From contig JAQIBO010000251.1 of assembly GCA_027859055.1 (NCBI GenBank), positions 1-15,299 of the forward strand: a stretch of DNA of 15,299 nucleotides, written 5' to 3'. Position 1 is the stretch's first letter, and every line of letters starts with the position of its first letter. Origin of the DNA: Spirochaeta sp. (GTDB lineage: Bacteria > Spirochaetota > Spirochaetia > DSM-27196 > Alkalispirochaetaceae). Below are positions 1-7,186 of the stretch, in pieces. The notes beneath the pieces are model-generated. The model saw nothing but the letters and a program-made list of their open reading frames with translations. It was not told where the DNA came from and did not search any database. The translations under genes and the position numbers were made by a program.

Positions 1-911
1 TCATCGACGGTGAAGTCCTGAATATCTTGTGCGAAACGGTTCCATGATGGCTGATCGGCGGGATCGAACGCCCCAAGCGGGGAGTCGTGCGGTGTCCACT
101 CAACCATCGATGCGGAAAACGTCCATACGCCGCCGCGCCCGGTTGTTGTCGGGACGTTCTGCCACTCAAACAGACGGAGAAACGGCAACGGGTGGTTGCG
201 GATGATGTCACTCACTGGAAGCTGAGCGGTGTCGGCGGTTTCTCCGCCGTGTGCGCCGTCTCCACCGCCGGGCACCACCCCGGCAAGAAACGGTATACCT
301 TCACCGGCGGCGTCGGCATCGTCGACGGAGGAGGCAAAAAACTGCAGGTCTTTCCCGTCAAACCCATGAAAAGTCAGAATCATACCGTAGGTGTGAAAGA
401 CCGTCCCATCCCAGAAAACCAGCACCAATCCCGAGCGGAAACCGGTACGGGCAAGATCCGCCAACCGTGGAGAGAACACCGGCAGTCGCTTCCAGAACAG
501 ATCCGACGGCCAGCCCGCCGGCGGCGGCCCAATCGGAGAGATAAGCACGATGTCATGCTCCGCTGTTTCCACCGTCTCAAAGGCGACAAACGCCCAGGGA
601 ACACGTCGCCAGACCCGCATGAGATCGAGATTTGATTTTGTCAGGTGATCGCCGGTGCTCCGCACCGCCCCGGCCACCCGCCTGGGTACGGTTACCACTG
701 GAAGGAGCGCCAGCATCGTCGCCGCATTCTCTTTCCACTCCCGCGGGAGCCGTTCTGAGCCGGCATACTCGCCATCCAACGCCTCCAGCTCCGGCAGCAC
801 TCCGGTGAGCAGGCGTTTGCGGTCCGCGTAGGTGACAAGGGCGGGAACGATATCGTCGGTTCGGGCGGCGGAACGCTTACAATCCGCGGCGGACGGAAAT
901 CTCTTTGGCAT
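1..911 (-). CDS. Hypothetical protein, C-terminus beyond the window
   Basis: The minus strand is open for 303 codons from an ATG at 911-909 to the window edge, with no stop. An AGGA lies about 7 bases upstream of that ATG, and codons end mostly in G or C, as expected of real coding sequence here. The protein starts MPKRFPSAADCKRSAA and has a charged, helical-looking first third. A hydrophobic, aromatic-rich core follows, with stretches such as VPWAFVAFETVE and SGLVLVFWDGTVFHTYG, which suggests a soluble alpha/beta fold. I see no signal peptide, membrane segment or catalytic motif that I recognise, and I do not know the family. It is divergent from the AbiE pair that starts at 1019, and the roughly 70 bases between 911 and 981 must hold its promoter. 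The reading frame is convincing; the function is unknown. Confidence 0.6.
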   Translation of the reverse strand, partial: MPKRFPSAADCKRSAARTDDIVPALVTYADRKRLLTGVLPELEALDGEYAGSERLPREWKENAATMLALLPVVTVPRRVAGAVRSTGDHLTKSNLDLMRVWRRVPWAFVAFETVETAEHDIVLISPIGPPPAGWPSDLFWKRLPVFSPRLADLARTGFRSGLVLVFWDGTVFHTYGMILTFHGFDGKDLQFFASSVDDADAAGEGIPFLAGVVPGGGDGAHGGETADTAQLPVSDIIRNHPLPFLRLFEWQNVPTTTGRGGVWTFSASMVEWTPHDSPLGAFDPADQPSWNRFAQDIQDFTVD

Positions 912-980
912 ACCGCATCCTACGAAACCGCAGCCGATATCGCAACGGGCGAGGCGCAGCGCGTTTCCGGCGGAAAAAAA

Positions 981-1022
981 CCATTGCAAGTATTTATGTA
1001 TATTGATAAAATAATGCAATGG
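981..1022. promoter_or_regulatory. Inverted repeat across the abiE promoter (putative AbiEi operator)
   Basis: CCATTGCA at 981-988 is the exact reverse complement of TGCAATGG at 1015-1022, with 26 bases between. The left arm overlaps a candidate -35 and the right arm overlaps the abiEi start codon. AbiEi antitoxins of characterised AbiE systems repress their own operon by binding inverted repeats in the promoter, so this is the natural candidate operator. Binding here is inference. Confidence 0.5.
984..1012 (+). promoter_or_regulatory. Candidate abiE promoter, possibly leaderless
   Basis: TTGCAA at 984-989 and TAAAAT at 1007-1012 are separated by 17 bases. Transcription would start at or very near the ATG at 1019, and no Shine-Dalgarno sequence is visible before that ATG, so the message may be leaderless. 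The -35 is a weak match. Confidence 0.4.
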
Positions 1023-1645
1023 ATTTCGCTCACCTTGTCGAATACGCTGGGGATCTTCATTGCTTTTCTCCCGGAATGATGACCGCCGGAGAGAATCTAA
1101 ATCAGGTTCGCGTGCAATTGAGCCGGTGGGTGAAGATCGGTCGCGTCATCCGCATCCACAAGGGGTGGTACACCCTCAGTGAGCCGTACCGGCGCGTTCG
1201 TATCGACATGAACGTGATTGCATGTACCATCAAAGCCGGCACGTATGTCAGTCGCGAATCCGCGTTATCGTTTCACGGTGCCATTCCGGAATATGTCCCG
1301 GAAACGACCTGTGTTACCACTGGACGACCCATAACGATCCAAACACCGTTCGGCAGGATCGGTTATCGGCACATCAAGGATTCGGCGTTCTTTGGCTACT
1401 TCCGCCACGAAGCGGGGGTACAAAACGCGCATATGGCCGTCCCGGAGAAGGCGCTTCTGGACCTCCTGTATCTGACGCCCGGTAGCGAAGATCCTGACTA
1501 CCTTTTCGGACTGCGCCTGCAAAGTGTGGGAAACCTCGACCTCCAGGCTATGCGACAGATGGCACAGAGATCTGGGGCGCCCCGGCTTCGGCGTTCGGTC
1601 GAACTGATCGTTGAGCTTATTGCGCATGGAGACAGTCAAAAATGA
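1019..1645 (+). CDS. abiEi: AbiEi-type antitoxin/transcriptional repressor of a type IV TA system
   Basis: A 208-residue protein with the AbiEi layout. An N-terminal winged-helix region (about residues 1-60, with QLSRWVKIGRVIRIHKGWY) is followed by the conserved middle part: SRESALSFHGAIPEYVPE, then a TGRP/TPFGRIGYRH stretch and VPEKALLDLLYLTP. The family neutralises the AbiEii toxin without a direct complex and represses the operon through its winged helix. The stop codon overlaps the start of the next gene by four bases (ATGA, 1642-1645), the usual AbiE arrangement. The start at 1019 lies on an inverted-repeat arm, has no obvious ribosome-binding site and may be read from a leaderless message. 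Family assignment is firm from motif and partner; regulation is inferred. Confidence 0.85.
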   Translation: MDFAHLVEYAGDLHCFSPGMMTAGENLNQVRVQLSRWVKIGRVIRIHKGWYTLSEPYRRVRIDMNVIACTIKAGTYVSRESALSFHGAIPEYVPETTCVTTGRPITIQTPFGRIGYRHIKDSAFFGYFRHEAGVQNAHMAVPEKALLDLLYLTPGSEDPDYLFGLRLQSVGNLDLQAMRQMAQRSGAPRLRRSVELIVELIAHGDSQK

Positions 1646-2463
1646 AAGAGTATCTGCGGGAAATTGTCGACCGGAGCAGAACATCCGCCGAAGCAGGGCT
1701 CATGGTGCGAGAGTATCTTCAGGCGCGCGTGTTGGAAGCGCTGCAACTGGCGGGGGCCTTCGAGACATGGGCGTTCCTCGGCGGGACAGCGCTCCGGTTC
1801 TTGTATCGACTTCCGCGTTTTTCAGAGGACCTCGACTTTTCACGAACCGACCCGGGCGTTTCACGGGATACAGTGAATCGGGAATTTCAGCGCTTCATCG
1901 ATCGGATCAAAAAGACGTTTGAGGCTGAAGTGTATCAGGTCGATATTCGCGCCCGGCCGGAGGCCGTTGTACAGTCTGCGTTCGTGGGATTTCCGGGACT
2001 GCTTCACGAACTTGGCCTGTCTCGGCACGCCGATCAGAAGATCTCCATCAAGGTCGAGGTAGATACCAACCCGCCACCGAACGCAATTACGGAGAGATCA
2101 ATCCGACGTCGTCACGTGCTGCTGAACCTGCTCCACTACAACAAAGCGAGTCTGTTTTCCGGGAAGCTGCATGCGTTGATACAACGACCGTACGTCAAAG
2201 GGAGAGACATCTACGATCTGGTCTGGTATTTAGGGGACCCAACATGGCCGGAGCCGAATCTGCCGTTACTCCGGACCTCCCTGGCGCAGACCGGCATGGA
2301 GCTGTCTGATGGAGCCGTGGGTGACTGGCGGACGATGGTGAGCGAGAAAATCACCGCGATGGACTGGGAGCGGGTGGTTGCAGATGTCAGCCCGTTCCTG
2401 GAACGCTCGGCAGAAATTGAGCTTCTTACCCGGGAAAACGTGCTCGGACTGCTGAAAGGGTGA
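1642..2463 (+). CDS. abiEii: AbiEii-type nucleotidyltransferase toxin
   Basis: A 273-residue DNA polymerase-beta-like nucleotidyltransferase of the AbiEii family (COG2253/DUF1814). Motif I, GGTALRFLYRLPRFSEDLDF, covers residues 47-66, with the metal-binding Asp pair at 63 and 65. A further acidic strand VEVDTNPPP lies near residues 138-146, and the basic KLHALIQRPYVKGRDIYDLVW motif lies at about 175-195. In studied AbiE systems the toxin transfers nucleotides to tRNA or another RNA, halts growth reversibly, and confers abortive infection against phage. All motifs are present and the length is normal, so the toxin looks intact. It overlaps abiEi by four bases and is presumably translationally coupled. 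No terminator is obvious after the stop. Confidence 0.9.
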   Translation: MKEYLREIVDRSRTSAEAGLMVREYLQARVLEALQLAGAFETWAFLGGTALRFLYRLPRFSEDLDFSRTDPGVSRDTVNREFQRFIDRIKKTFEAEVYQVDIRARPEAVVQSAFVGFPGLLHELGLSRHADQKISIKVEVDTNPPPNAITERSIRRRHVLLNLLHYNKASLFSGKLHALIQRPYVKGRDIYDLVWYLGDPTWPEPNLPLLRTSLAQTGMELSDGAVGDWRTMVSEKITAMDWERVVADVSPFLERSAEIELLTRENVLGLLKG

Positions 2464-2791
2464 TGCGGTCCGCAGTATACGCCTGGATCTGAATTCAACG
2501 GCATATTTTTGATCAGGTGAGACCAGCAACGGAGACCGTCATCCACCAGGACACACTTTCTCCAACGGGAAGATACGGCAGACGACCAAGGCCGTGTGCA
2601 GCGGACAAACTGTCCATCGGAGCTGAAGCCGGCGTCCGTACGGCCGAGTCCCCATTTTCCCAACCCCGACGAATAGAGACAGAAACTGTAGTTTCCCTTC
2701 CCCCGGATTTCGTGGATACGTTTTCGCCGCTTCCAGCCGTTCTATTGCGTCTTTGGTTCGCCCTGCATTCAGGTCATCCTTTCCTTCTCGC
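2464..2791. other. Gap without a recognisable gene
   Basis: Short open frames exist on both strands, but none has family resemblance, a ribosome-binding site or consistent codon bias. A minus-strand frame near 2640-2760 reads like degraded coding sequence, but I cannot assign it. I see no clear terminator for the AbiE operon. Confidence 0.4.
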
Positions 2792-2820
2792 TGACCCGAA
2801 TATACCGTATAATCGGGTCA
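2792..2820. promoter_or_regulatory. 29-bp near-perfect palindrome, probable operator, with embedded TATAAT
   Basis: TGACCCGA (2792-2799) pairs with TCGGGTCA (2813-2820) and ATAC (2802-2805) pairs with GTAT (2807-2810). The centre is at 2806, and one base pair (2800/2812) mismatches. A consensus -10, TATAAT, occupies 2808-2813. A second half-site, TAATTGGGTCA, recurs at about 2843-2853, after a GTGACC at 2825-2830. Dyad symmetry over a -10 box just upstream of a gene suggests a repressor site. No T-run follows, which argues against a terminator. Confidence 0.5.
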
Positions 2821-2866
2821 ATACGTGACCGGAATACGGTGGTAATTGGGTCATGGCGTGGGAGAT

Positions 2867-3121
2867 ATGGAAGATTACATCTGGCAACGCGAAGACCGGC
2901 CTCGATTCCGTTGGGATGCAGAAGCGCTCCGCAAGCCTCTGGGTGGACCGCGATCGTCTCCGTTCCTCCGTCGCCGAGCAGCTGGGTTTACCAACCGCAG
3001 GGCTTCCTCGTCCCGACACAAAAACAGACGCATTCGTTACGGTGCTCCTTACCTCGACGGTGTCATCCGGGCGGGTTTAGCGCATCTGTACTTTGTGACG
3101 ATTCACCCCTTTGCCGCGGGC
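2867..3121 (+). pseudogene. Broken Fic-family AMPylase gene (DUF4172-Fic type)
   Basis: Three pieces of one Fic protein survive in two frames. The start, MEDYIWQREDRPRFRWDAEA, is the typical N-terminus of DUF4172-containing Fic proteins; its ATG at 2867 follows GGGAGAT. From about 2943 a different frame reads VDRDRLRSSVAEQLGLPTAG and then PRPDTKTDAFVTVLL, the linker segment after the family's SxxIEGE inhibitory helix. The first frame resumes at about 3056 with DGVIRAGLAHLYFVTIHPF, the strand and loop that lead into the catalytic motif HPFxxGNGR. Here the motif decays to HPFAAGRS and the rest is lost. The gene has therefore lost the inhibitory helix, much of the core and the C-terminus, and cannot make an active enzyme. 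Fic enzymes transfer AMP or related groups to target proteins and often act in toxin-antitoxin pairs. Confidence 0.82.
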
Positions 3122-3251
3122 CGCTCGACGTACTACGTTCTCCCGGATATTGATCACGATGAGTGCGGTTAGCGGACTGCCAAGGACCGTGGATGCATGG
3201 TGGAGCAGTGCGTCGCTGAGAGCAAACGGATTCCTGCCGCGCCTTCGAACA

Positions 3252-4241
3252 CTATCGATCGATAATTGAAACGTCAAAAAAAACTTCAGTTTTAATATGA
3301 TCAGAATCGCTCGGTGTGTTGATATATCGGATAATCTTCTCTACTGCGAACGCGCCGATCTCGGCGGTCGGTTGTGAAATAACGGAAATGGGATACCGCA
3401 AATAATCCAGCCACTTGTTATCGTCGTACGTTAAGAGCTTGATCGATTCAGGTATAGCGATGCTCATCTCGTGGATTACGCTGACCGTCTCGTAACAAAT
3501 ATCAGAGGTCGCGCAAATAAGTCCATCGAAATCGTTCGTTCGAATAAAATCGGATATCAACGCAAACGAATCTTCCTTGTCATAGTGGAGAATCAAGACT
3601 TGAGGCTGCACACTTTTTTCCGATTCCAGAACCCCTGCCTTATACCCGAGGGCGCGTTTGTGCACTGAATACACGGAGTCCGGGTAACCGATGAACCCAA
3701 TACGAGAGCACCCTTTCTTCTCAAGATGGCGAAACGCCATAGCGCCACTTTCGAAATTGTTTATGCCGACGAATGTTCTGTTATGTCCGTCATACTGCCG
3801 GTCGACCAATACGATAGGTAACTGTGAAATCCGTAATTCTTCCGGGAAAAAACGGGAATCGATGGGTGCGATGATCAATCCAGCAACATCACGAGAGAGA
3901 ATCGTCTGGATGTTTTGTTCTTCTTTCGCCGGGTCCATTTCGGAATCACAGAGAAGAATCGAGAGTCCGTTCTCTGATGCAACCGTTTCTATCGCCTTTA
4001 CAATCGCCACGTAGTAATCCTCGCGGATATCGGCGATTATCACCCCCAAAAGATCGGATGACGGATTCGTCCGTTTTTTGCTTTTTCGCGAGTCGTAATC
4101 CAGTCGGCGCATGGTATCCAGCACCAGCTTGCGGGTCTCGCTGTTAACATTGCGGGTCTTGTTAATGACATGGGACACCGTAGTGACTGAGACACCTATC
4201 TCGTGGGCGATGTCCTTCATCGTGACTGATTTCTTCTTCAT
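3252..4241 (-). CDS. LacI-family transcriptional repressor of the adjacent polyol locus
   Basis: A 329-residue LacI/GalR-type regulator. Residues 7-32 (TMKDIAHEIGVSVTTVSHVI) form the helix-turn-helix, and the hinge helix follows around residues 45-60. The rest is the periplasmic-binding-protein-like effector domain, with LLGVIIADIREDYYVAIVKA near its start and a C-terminal ISVISQPTAEIGAFAVEKII segment typical of the family. It is divergent from the ABC ATPase gene, and TGCGCA palindromes lie in its own leader and over the facing promoter, so it probably represses both transcription units and itself. The effector is presumably the polyol or sugar carried by the transporter, or a product of it; the sequence alone does not say which. 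Start, length and frame all look normal. Confidence 0.93.
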   Translation of the reverse strand: MKKKSVTMKDIAHEIGVSVTTVSHVINKTRNVNSETRKLVLDTMRRLDYDSRKSKKRTNPSSDLLGVIIADIREDYYVAIVKAIETVASENGLSILLCDSEMDPAKEEQNIQTILSRDVAGLIIAPIDSRFFPEELRISQLPIVLVDRQYDGHNRTFVGINNFESGAMAFRHLEKKGCSRIGFIGYPDSVYSVHKRALGYKAGVLESEKSVQPQVLILHYDKEDSFALISDFIRTNDFDGLICATSDICYETVSVIHEMSIAIPESIKLLTYDDNKWLDYLRYPISVISQPTAEIGAFAVEKIIRYINTPSDSDHIKTEVFFDVSIIDR

Positions 4242-4271
4242 TTCTGTCGAGTTTCCAGATCGTACATATTT

Positions 4272-4279
4272 TTGCGCAT
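4272..4279. promoter_or_regulatory. Operator in the repressor's leader
   Basis: TTGCGCAT, a one-base variant of the TTGCGCAA palindrome found at the plus-strand promoters, lies about 30 bases upstream of the repressor start codon and just downstream of its predicted transcription start. This position fits autorepression. Confidence 0.5.
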
Positions 4280-4292
4280 GTAGAGCTTCTTC

Positions 4293-4321
4293 AGTATGCG
4301 GTCACATCGTTTACACGTCAA
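4293..4321 (-). promoter_or_regulatory. Promoter of the LacI-type repressor
   Basis: On the minus strand TTGACG (4321-4316) and CATACT (4298-4293) are spaced by exactly 17 bases. The predicted start near 4286 leaves a leader of about 45 bases containing the 4272-4279 palindrome. Prediction only. Confidence 0.5.
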
Positions 4322-4357
4322 CTAATTGCAGCTAATCGATATTTAATTAACGCAAAG

Positions 4358-4401
4358 TTTGCGCAAAAAACGTTGACATGCGCAATGTTGCGTGGGAAAC
4401 T
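4358..4401 (+). promoter_or_regulatory. Transporter promoter with paired LacI-type operators
   Basis: TTTGCGCAAA (4358-4367) is a perfect 10-bp palindrome. A consensus -35 TTGACA follows at 4373-4378, and a second palindrome core TGCGCA lies at 4379-4384. The two dyad centres are 19 bases apart, about two helical turns. The best -10 at 17-base spacing is GAAACT (4396-4401), which is weak. The second dyad lies in the spacer, so a bound repressor would block polymerase. The layout is repeated at 7117-7161. Confidence 0.62.
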
Positions 4402-4429
4402 TCGTTGGATGAGACATGATACACGTGAA

Positions 4430-5938
4430 ATGGCAAGTGAAGATATCGTTCTTCAAGTCCAGAACGTGACGAAATCCTTTCCGGGGGTCAAGGCACTTTC
4501 GGATATTAATTTGACTCTTCGCCGGGGAAGTGTCCACGTCTTGTGCGGCGAGAACGGGGCCGGGAAATCTACGTTTGTAAAGATATTGAACGGCGTACAC
4601 GAGCCGGATGAAGGCAGCATCTTTGTTAATGGCGAGGAAGTGAAAATTCATCACCCGCTGGAAGCGCGACGCCTTGGTATCGGGATGATTTTTCAGGAGT
4701 TGGACTATGTTCCGGAATTCACCGTCGAGCAGACACTGTTTCTCGGTGAAGAACCAACAAATCGGTTCGGAGGTATCGACTGGAGGGAGATTCGTCGCCG
4801 GACCGTAGAACTCCTCGATGCGGAGGGACTCCCGTATTCACCTGACACCAAGTTGAAAGATCTTTCGATCTCGGACATTCAGATGATCGAGATACTGAAG
4901 GCGGTCTCAGCTGACGTGCAGGTGTTGCTCCTGGACGAGCCAACCTCAGCAATTACCAAAACAGAGACCAGTCGACTTTTTGAAAAGATTGAACAGCTGA
5001 AATCGAACGGAGTCGCATTCATCTATATATCGCATAAAATGGACGAGATCTTTCAAATTGCAGACGAAATAACCGTTTTAAGGGACGGTAAGCACATCGG
5101 AAGTCACCCGGTATCAGAACTCACGGTAGATGCGGTGATATCGATGATGGTTGGACGCCCTCTCGATAATGTATTCCCGGATAAACCGGAACGTGAGGTC
5201 GGTGAGCCGGTGTTCGAAATCTCCGGCCTCACTGCGGGCAAGAGGTTTCGAGACGTTTCCCTTTCCGTTAACAAAGGAGAGATTGTAGGGCTTTCCGGAC
5301 TGGTGGGTGCAGGCAGGACGGAGTTAGTCCGTGCCGCGTTTGGACTGGATCCGTACGATTCCGGCGTTGTTCGCATACGAGGCGAAGTGGTACCTCCTGA
5401 CGACGTTGTTGGTGCAATGAACCGGGGAATGGCGATGCTGTCGGAAGATCGGAAAAGGTACGGACTTGTCCTTGCCCGGAACGTTATGGAAAACGCGTCA
5501 ATCCTCGTTCTGAAAAAATATTTTGAGCGAGGATGGAACCGGAAGAAGAAGGAAATCTCCGATGTCGATGCGATGTTCACGCGACTGAATGTGAAAACGC
5601 CATCTCTTTTGACTATTGCAGGAACGCTCAGTGGCGGAAATCAGCAGAAAGTCGTCCTTGCGAAATGGTTGTTGAAGGACCAGGAGGTGATCGTGCTGGA
5701 CGAACCGACACGGGGAATCGATGTCGGTGCAAAATTCGAGATCTACAGAATCATCTTTTCTCTGGCCGCAAGTGGCAAAGCCGTTCTCGTTATTTCATCG
5801 GAATTGCCTGAATTGATCGGGATTTGTGACCGGATTTATGTCATGGCAAAAGGAAGACTTACCGGCGAGTTATCCGTGGATGACTTTGACCAGGAAACGA
5901 TCATGAAATTCGCCACACAAGGGAGTGTACATGAATAA
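4430..5938 (+). CDS. Sugar/polyol ABC transporter ATP-binding protein (RbsA/XylG type)
   Basis: A 502-residue protein with two fused nucleotide-binding domains, the normal size for this family. Domain 1 has Walker A GENGAGKST at residues 40-48, a modified signature LSISDIQMIEI, and Walker B VLLLDEPTSA. Domain 2 has the degenerate Walker A GLVGAGRTEL and a proper signature LSGGNQQKVVLAKWL followed by VIVLDEPTRGIDVG. This asymmetry is characteristic of ribose/xylose-type importers (CUT2). An in-frame TTG exists at 4373, but it is the first three bases of the -35 hexamer, so it cannot be the start. I chose ATG 4430 because MASEDIVLQVQNVTKSF aligns with the usual family N-terminus. ATG 4409 is the alternative, and neither has a strong ribosome-binding site. 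It overlaps the permease gene by 8 bases. Confidence 0.92.
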   Translation: MASEDIVLQVQNVTKSFPGVKALSDINLTLRRGSVHVLCGENGAGKSTFVKILNGVHEPDEGSIFVNGEEVKIHHPLEARRLGIGMIFQELDYVPEFTVEQTLFLGEEPTNRFGGIDWREIRRRTVELLDAEGLPYSPDTKLKDLSISDIQMIEILKAVSADVQVLLLDEPTSAITKTETSRLFEKIEQLKSNGVAFIYISHKMDEIFQIADEITVLRDGKHIGSHPVSELTVDAVISMMVGRPLDNVFPDKPEREVGEPVFEISGLTAGKRFRDVSLSVNKGEIVGLSGLVGAGRTELVRAAFGLDPYDSGVVRIRGEVVPPDDVVGAMNRGMAMLSEDRKRYGLVLARNVMENASILVLKKYFERGWNRKKKEISDVDAMFTRLNVKTPSLLTIAGTLSGGNQQKVVLAKWLLKDQEVIVLDEPTRGIDVGAKFEIYRIIFSLAASGKAVLVISSELPELIGICDRIYVMAKGRLTGELSVDDFDQETIMKFATQGSVHE

Positions 5939-6893
5939 CGTCCAGGAACTGAAGCGTCTGTGGGACCGTATCAAGGCCAGATTCAGCATCTTTCTCGTGT
6001 TGGCGGGGATGATTGTGATCGCTTCAATCATCAGTCCGGTGTTTCTGTCACCTCGAAACATATCCAATATCGCACGTCAGATATCTGTCATCACGATCAT
6101 GGCGTTCGCGCAAACTATCGTCATTATTGCGGGTATGATCGATCTTTCGGTCGGTTCTGTGATGGCTCTGGCCGGGGTGTTTTCAGTTTCGGCATATCAG
6201 GTTACCGGGTCGCTGCTTGCGGCTATGTTGGTTGGAATCGCTGCTGGTGTTGTGGCGTCCATGATCAATGGTCTATTTGTGACCCGAATGAATGTTCCAC
6301 CATTTATAGCCACGTTGGGAATGTTGACCGCCGCCCGAGGTGTCGCATTGCTGTACACCAGAGGGCAGAACATCTATCAGCTCGGTGAGTATGTGGTGCT
6401 CGGTCAAGGTACGGTGATGGGGGTTCCGACGCCAATCATTTTCATGCTTCTGGTCACAGTTTTTATATGGTATCTCCTCAATCATCTTCGTCTCGGCCGG
6501 TACATATATGCAATTGGTGGTAATCAGGAAGCGGCCCGGGCGTCTGGCATCCAGATAAAACGAATCAAGCTCATCACGTACATGATCTCCGGTGCGCTGG
6601 TAGGTATGGCGGGCGTTCTGTTTATGTCGCGTGTAAATGCCGGATTGCCGAACGCTGGTATCGGTTTTGAGCTCGATACAATCTCTATCGCCGTAATCGG
6701 TGGAACCAGCATAACCGGGGGTGTCTGTACCGCCATCGGAACCCTTGCAGGCGCTTTTATTATCGGGATTCTCAATAACATCATGAATCTCGTAGGAATA
6801 CAGTCGTATATCCAGGCGGTTGTACGTGGACTGATTATCGTTCTCGCTGTTGCTTACGACACACGCGCAAAAACGAAACGCAAGGTCGGATAG
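5931..6893 (+). CDS. Sugar/polyol ABC transporter permease (RbsC type)
   Basis: A 320-residue, strongly hydrophobic inner-membrane permease of the branched-chain/ribose type, with about eight to ten predicted membrane spans. Family landmarks include ITIMAFAQTIVIIAGMIDLS-VGSVMAL near the first third, FVTRMNVPPFIATLGMLTAAR-G in the middle, and the coupling-helix region YAIGGNQEAARASGI. The C-terminal part reads ISIAVIGGTSITGG. ATG 5931 is preferred over GTG 5925 because GGGAG at 5921-5925 lies five bases upstream of it. The gene overlaps the end of the ATPase gene, which implies coupled translation. It would form the membrane channel with the ATPase above and receive substrate from the binding protein encoded at 8290. 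Confidence 0.93.
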   Translation: MNNVQELKRLWDRIKARFSIFLVLAGMIVIASIISPVFLSPRNISNIARQISVITIMAFAQTIVIIAGMIDLSVGSVMALAGVFSVSAYQVTGSLLAAMLVGIAAGVVASMINGLFVTRMNVPPFIATLGMLTAARGVALLYTRGQNIYQLGEYVVLGQGTVMGVPTPIIFMLLVTVFIWYLLNHLRLGRYIYAIGGNQEAARASGIQIKRIKLITYMISGALVGMAGVLFMSRVNAGLPNAGIGFELDTISIAVIGGTSITGGVCTAIGTLAGAFIIGILNNIMNLVGIQSYIQAVVRGLIIVLAVAYDTRAKTKRKVG

Positions 6894-6903
6894 CCGCGTT
6901 CTG

Positions 6904-6911
6904 TTGCGCAA
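6904..6911. promoter_or_regulatory. Isolated LacI-type operator downstream of the permease
   Basis: A perfect TTGCGCAA palindrome lies 10 bases after the permease stop and about 210 bases before the dehydrogenase promoter. It may be an auxiliary operator for DNA looping, or a relic of an earlier promoter. The rest of 6912-7116 holds no gene that I can support. Confidence 0.48.
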
Positions 6912-7116
6912 ATATTCGTTAAAAAATGCACGGTTGATTACCTTGGAACCGGCCGCGTAAGGTTTGGTTATCATTGAAAACGGAATACAGCGCAACCGCT
7001 TCGTATTGAATTGAAGTAAAATTGGTAAGATTCGATAAAAATACAAGAATATCGCGCGTTTTACGTTAAAAAGTAGCACGGGTCGACGAAGCGCGGCATA
7101 TCAAGTTCGTGAAAGG

Positions 7117-7161
7117 TTGCGCAAAATAACACTTGACGTGCGCAACTTTAGGGTTGAGAAT
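7117..7161 (+). promoter_or_regulatory. Dehydrogenase promoter with paired LacI-type operators
   Basis: TTGCGCAA (7117-7124), -35 TTGACG (7133-7138), a second dyad TGCGCA (7139-7144) and -10 GAGAAT (7156-7161, 17-base spacing) reproduce the order seen at 4358-4401. The dyad centres are 21 bases apart here and 19 there. The predicted transcript starts near 7168, just ahead of the GAAGGAG ribosome-binding site at 7172-7178. Confidence 0.62.
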
Positions 7162-7186
7162 ACTAATTGATGAAGGAGTCTCTCAG

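Noticed and set aside
87..635. Plus-strand open frame of 182 codons
   Set aside because: It lies antisense to the better-supported minus-strand frame (1-911), has a low-complexity Arg/Pro-rich translation and no ribosome-binding site.
1621..1626. Another TGCGCA palindrome inside abiEi
   Set aside because: It is inside coding sequence, unpaired and away from a promoter, so probably chance.
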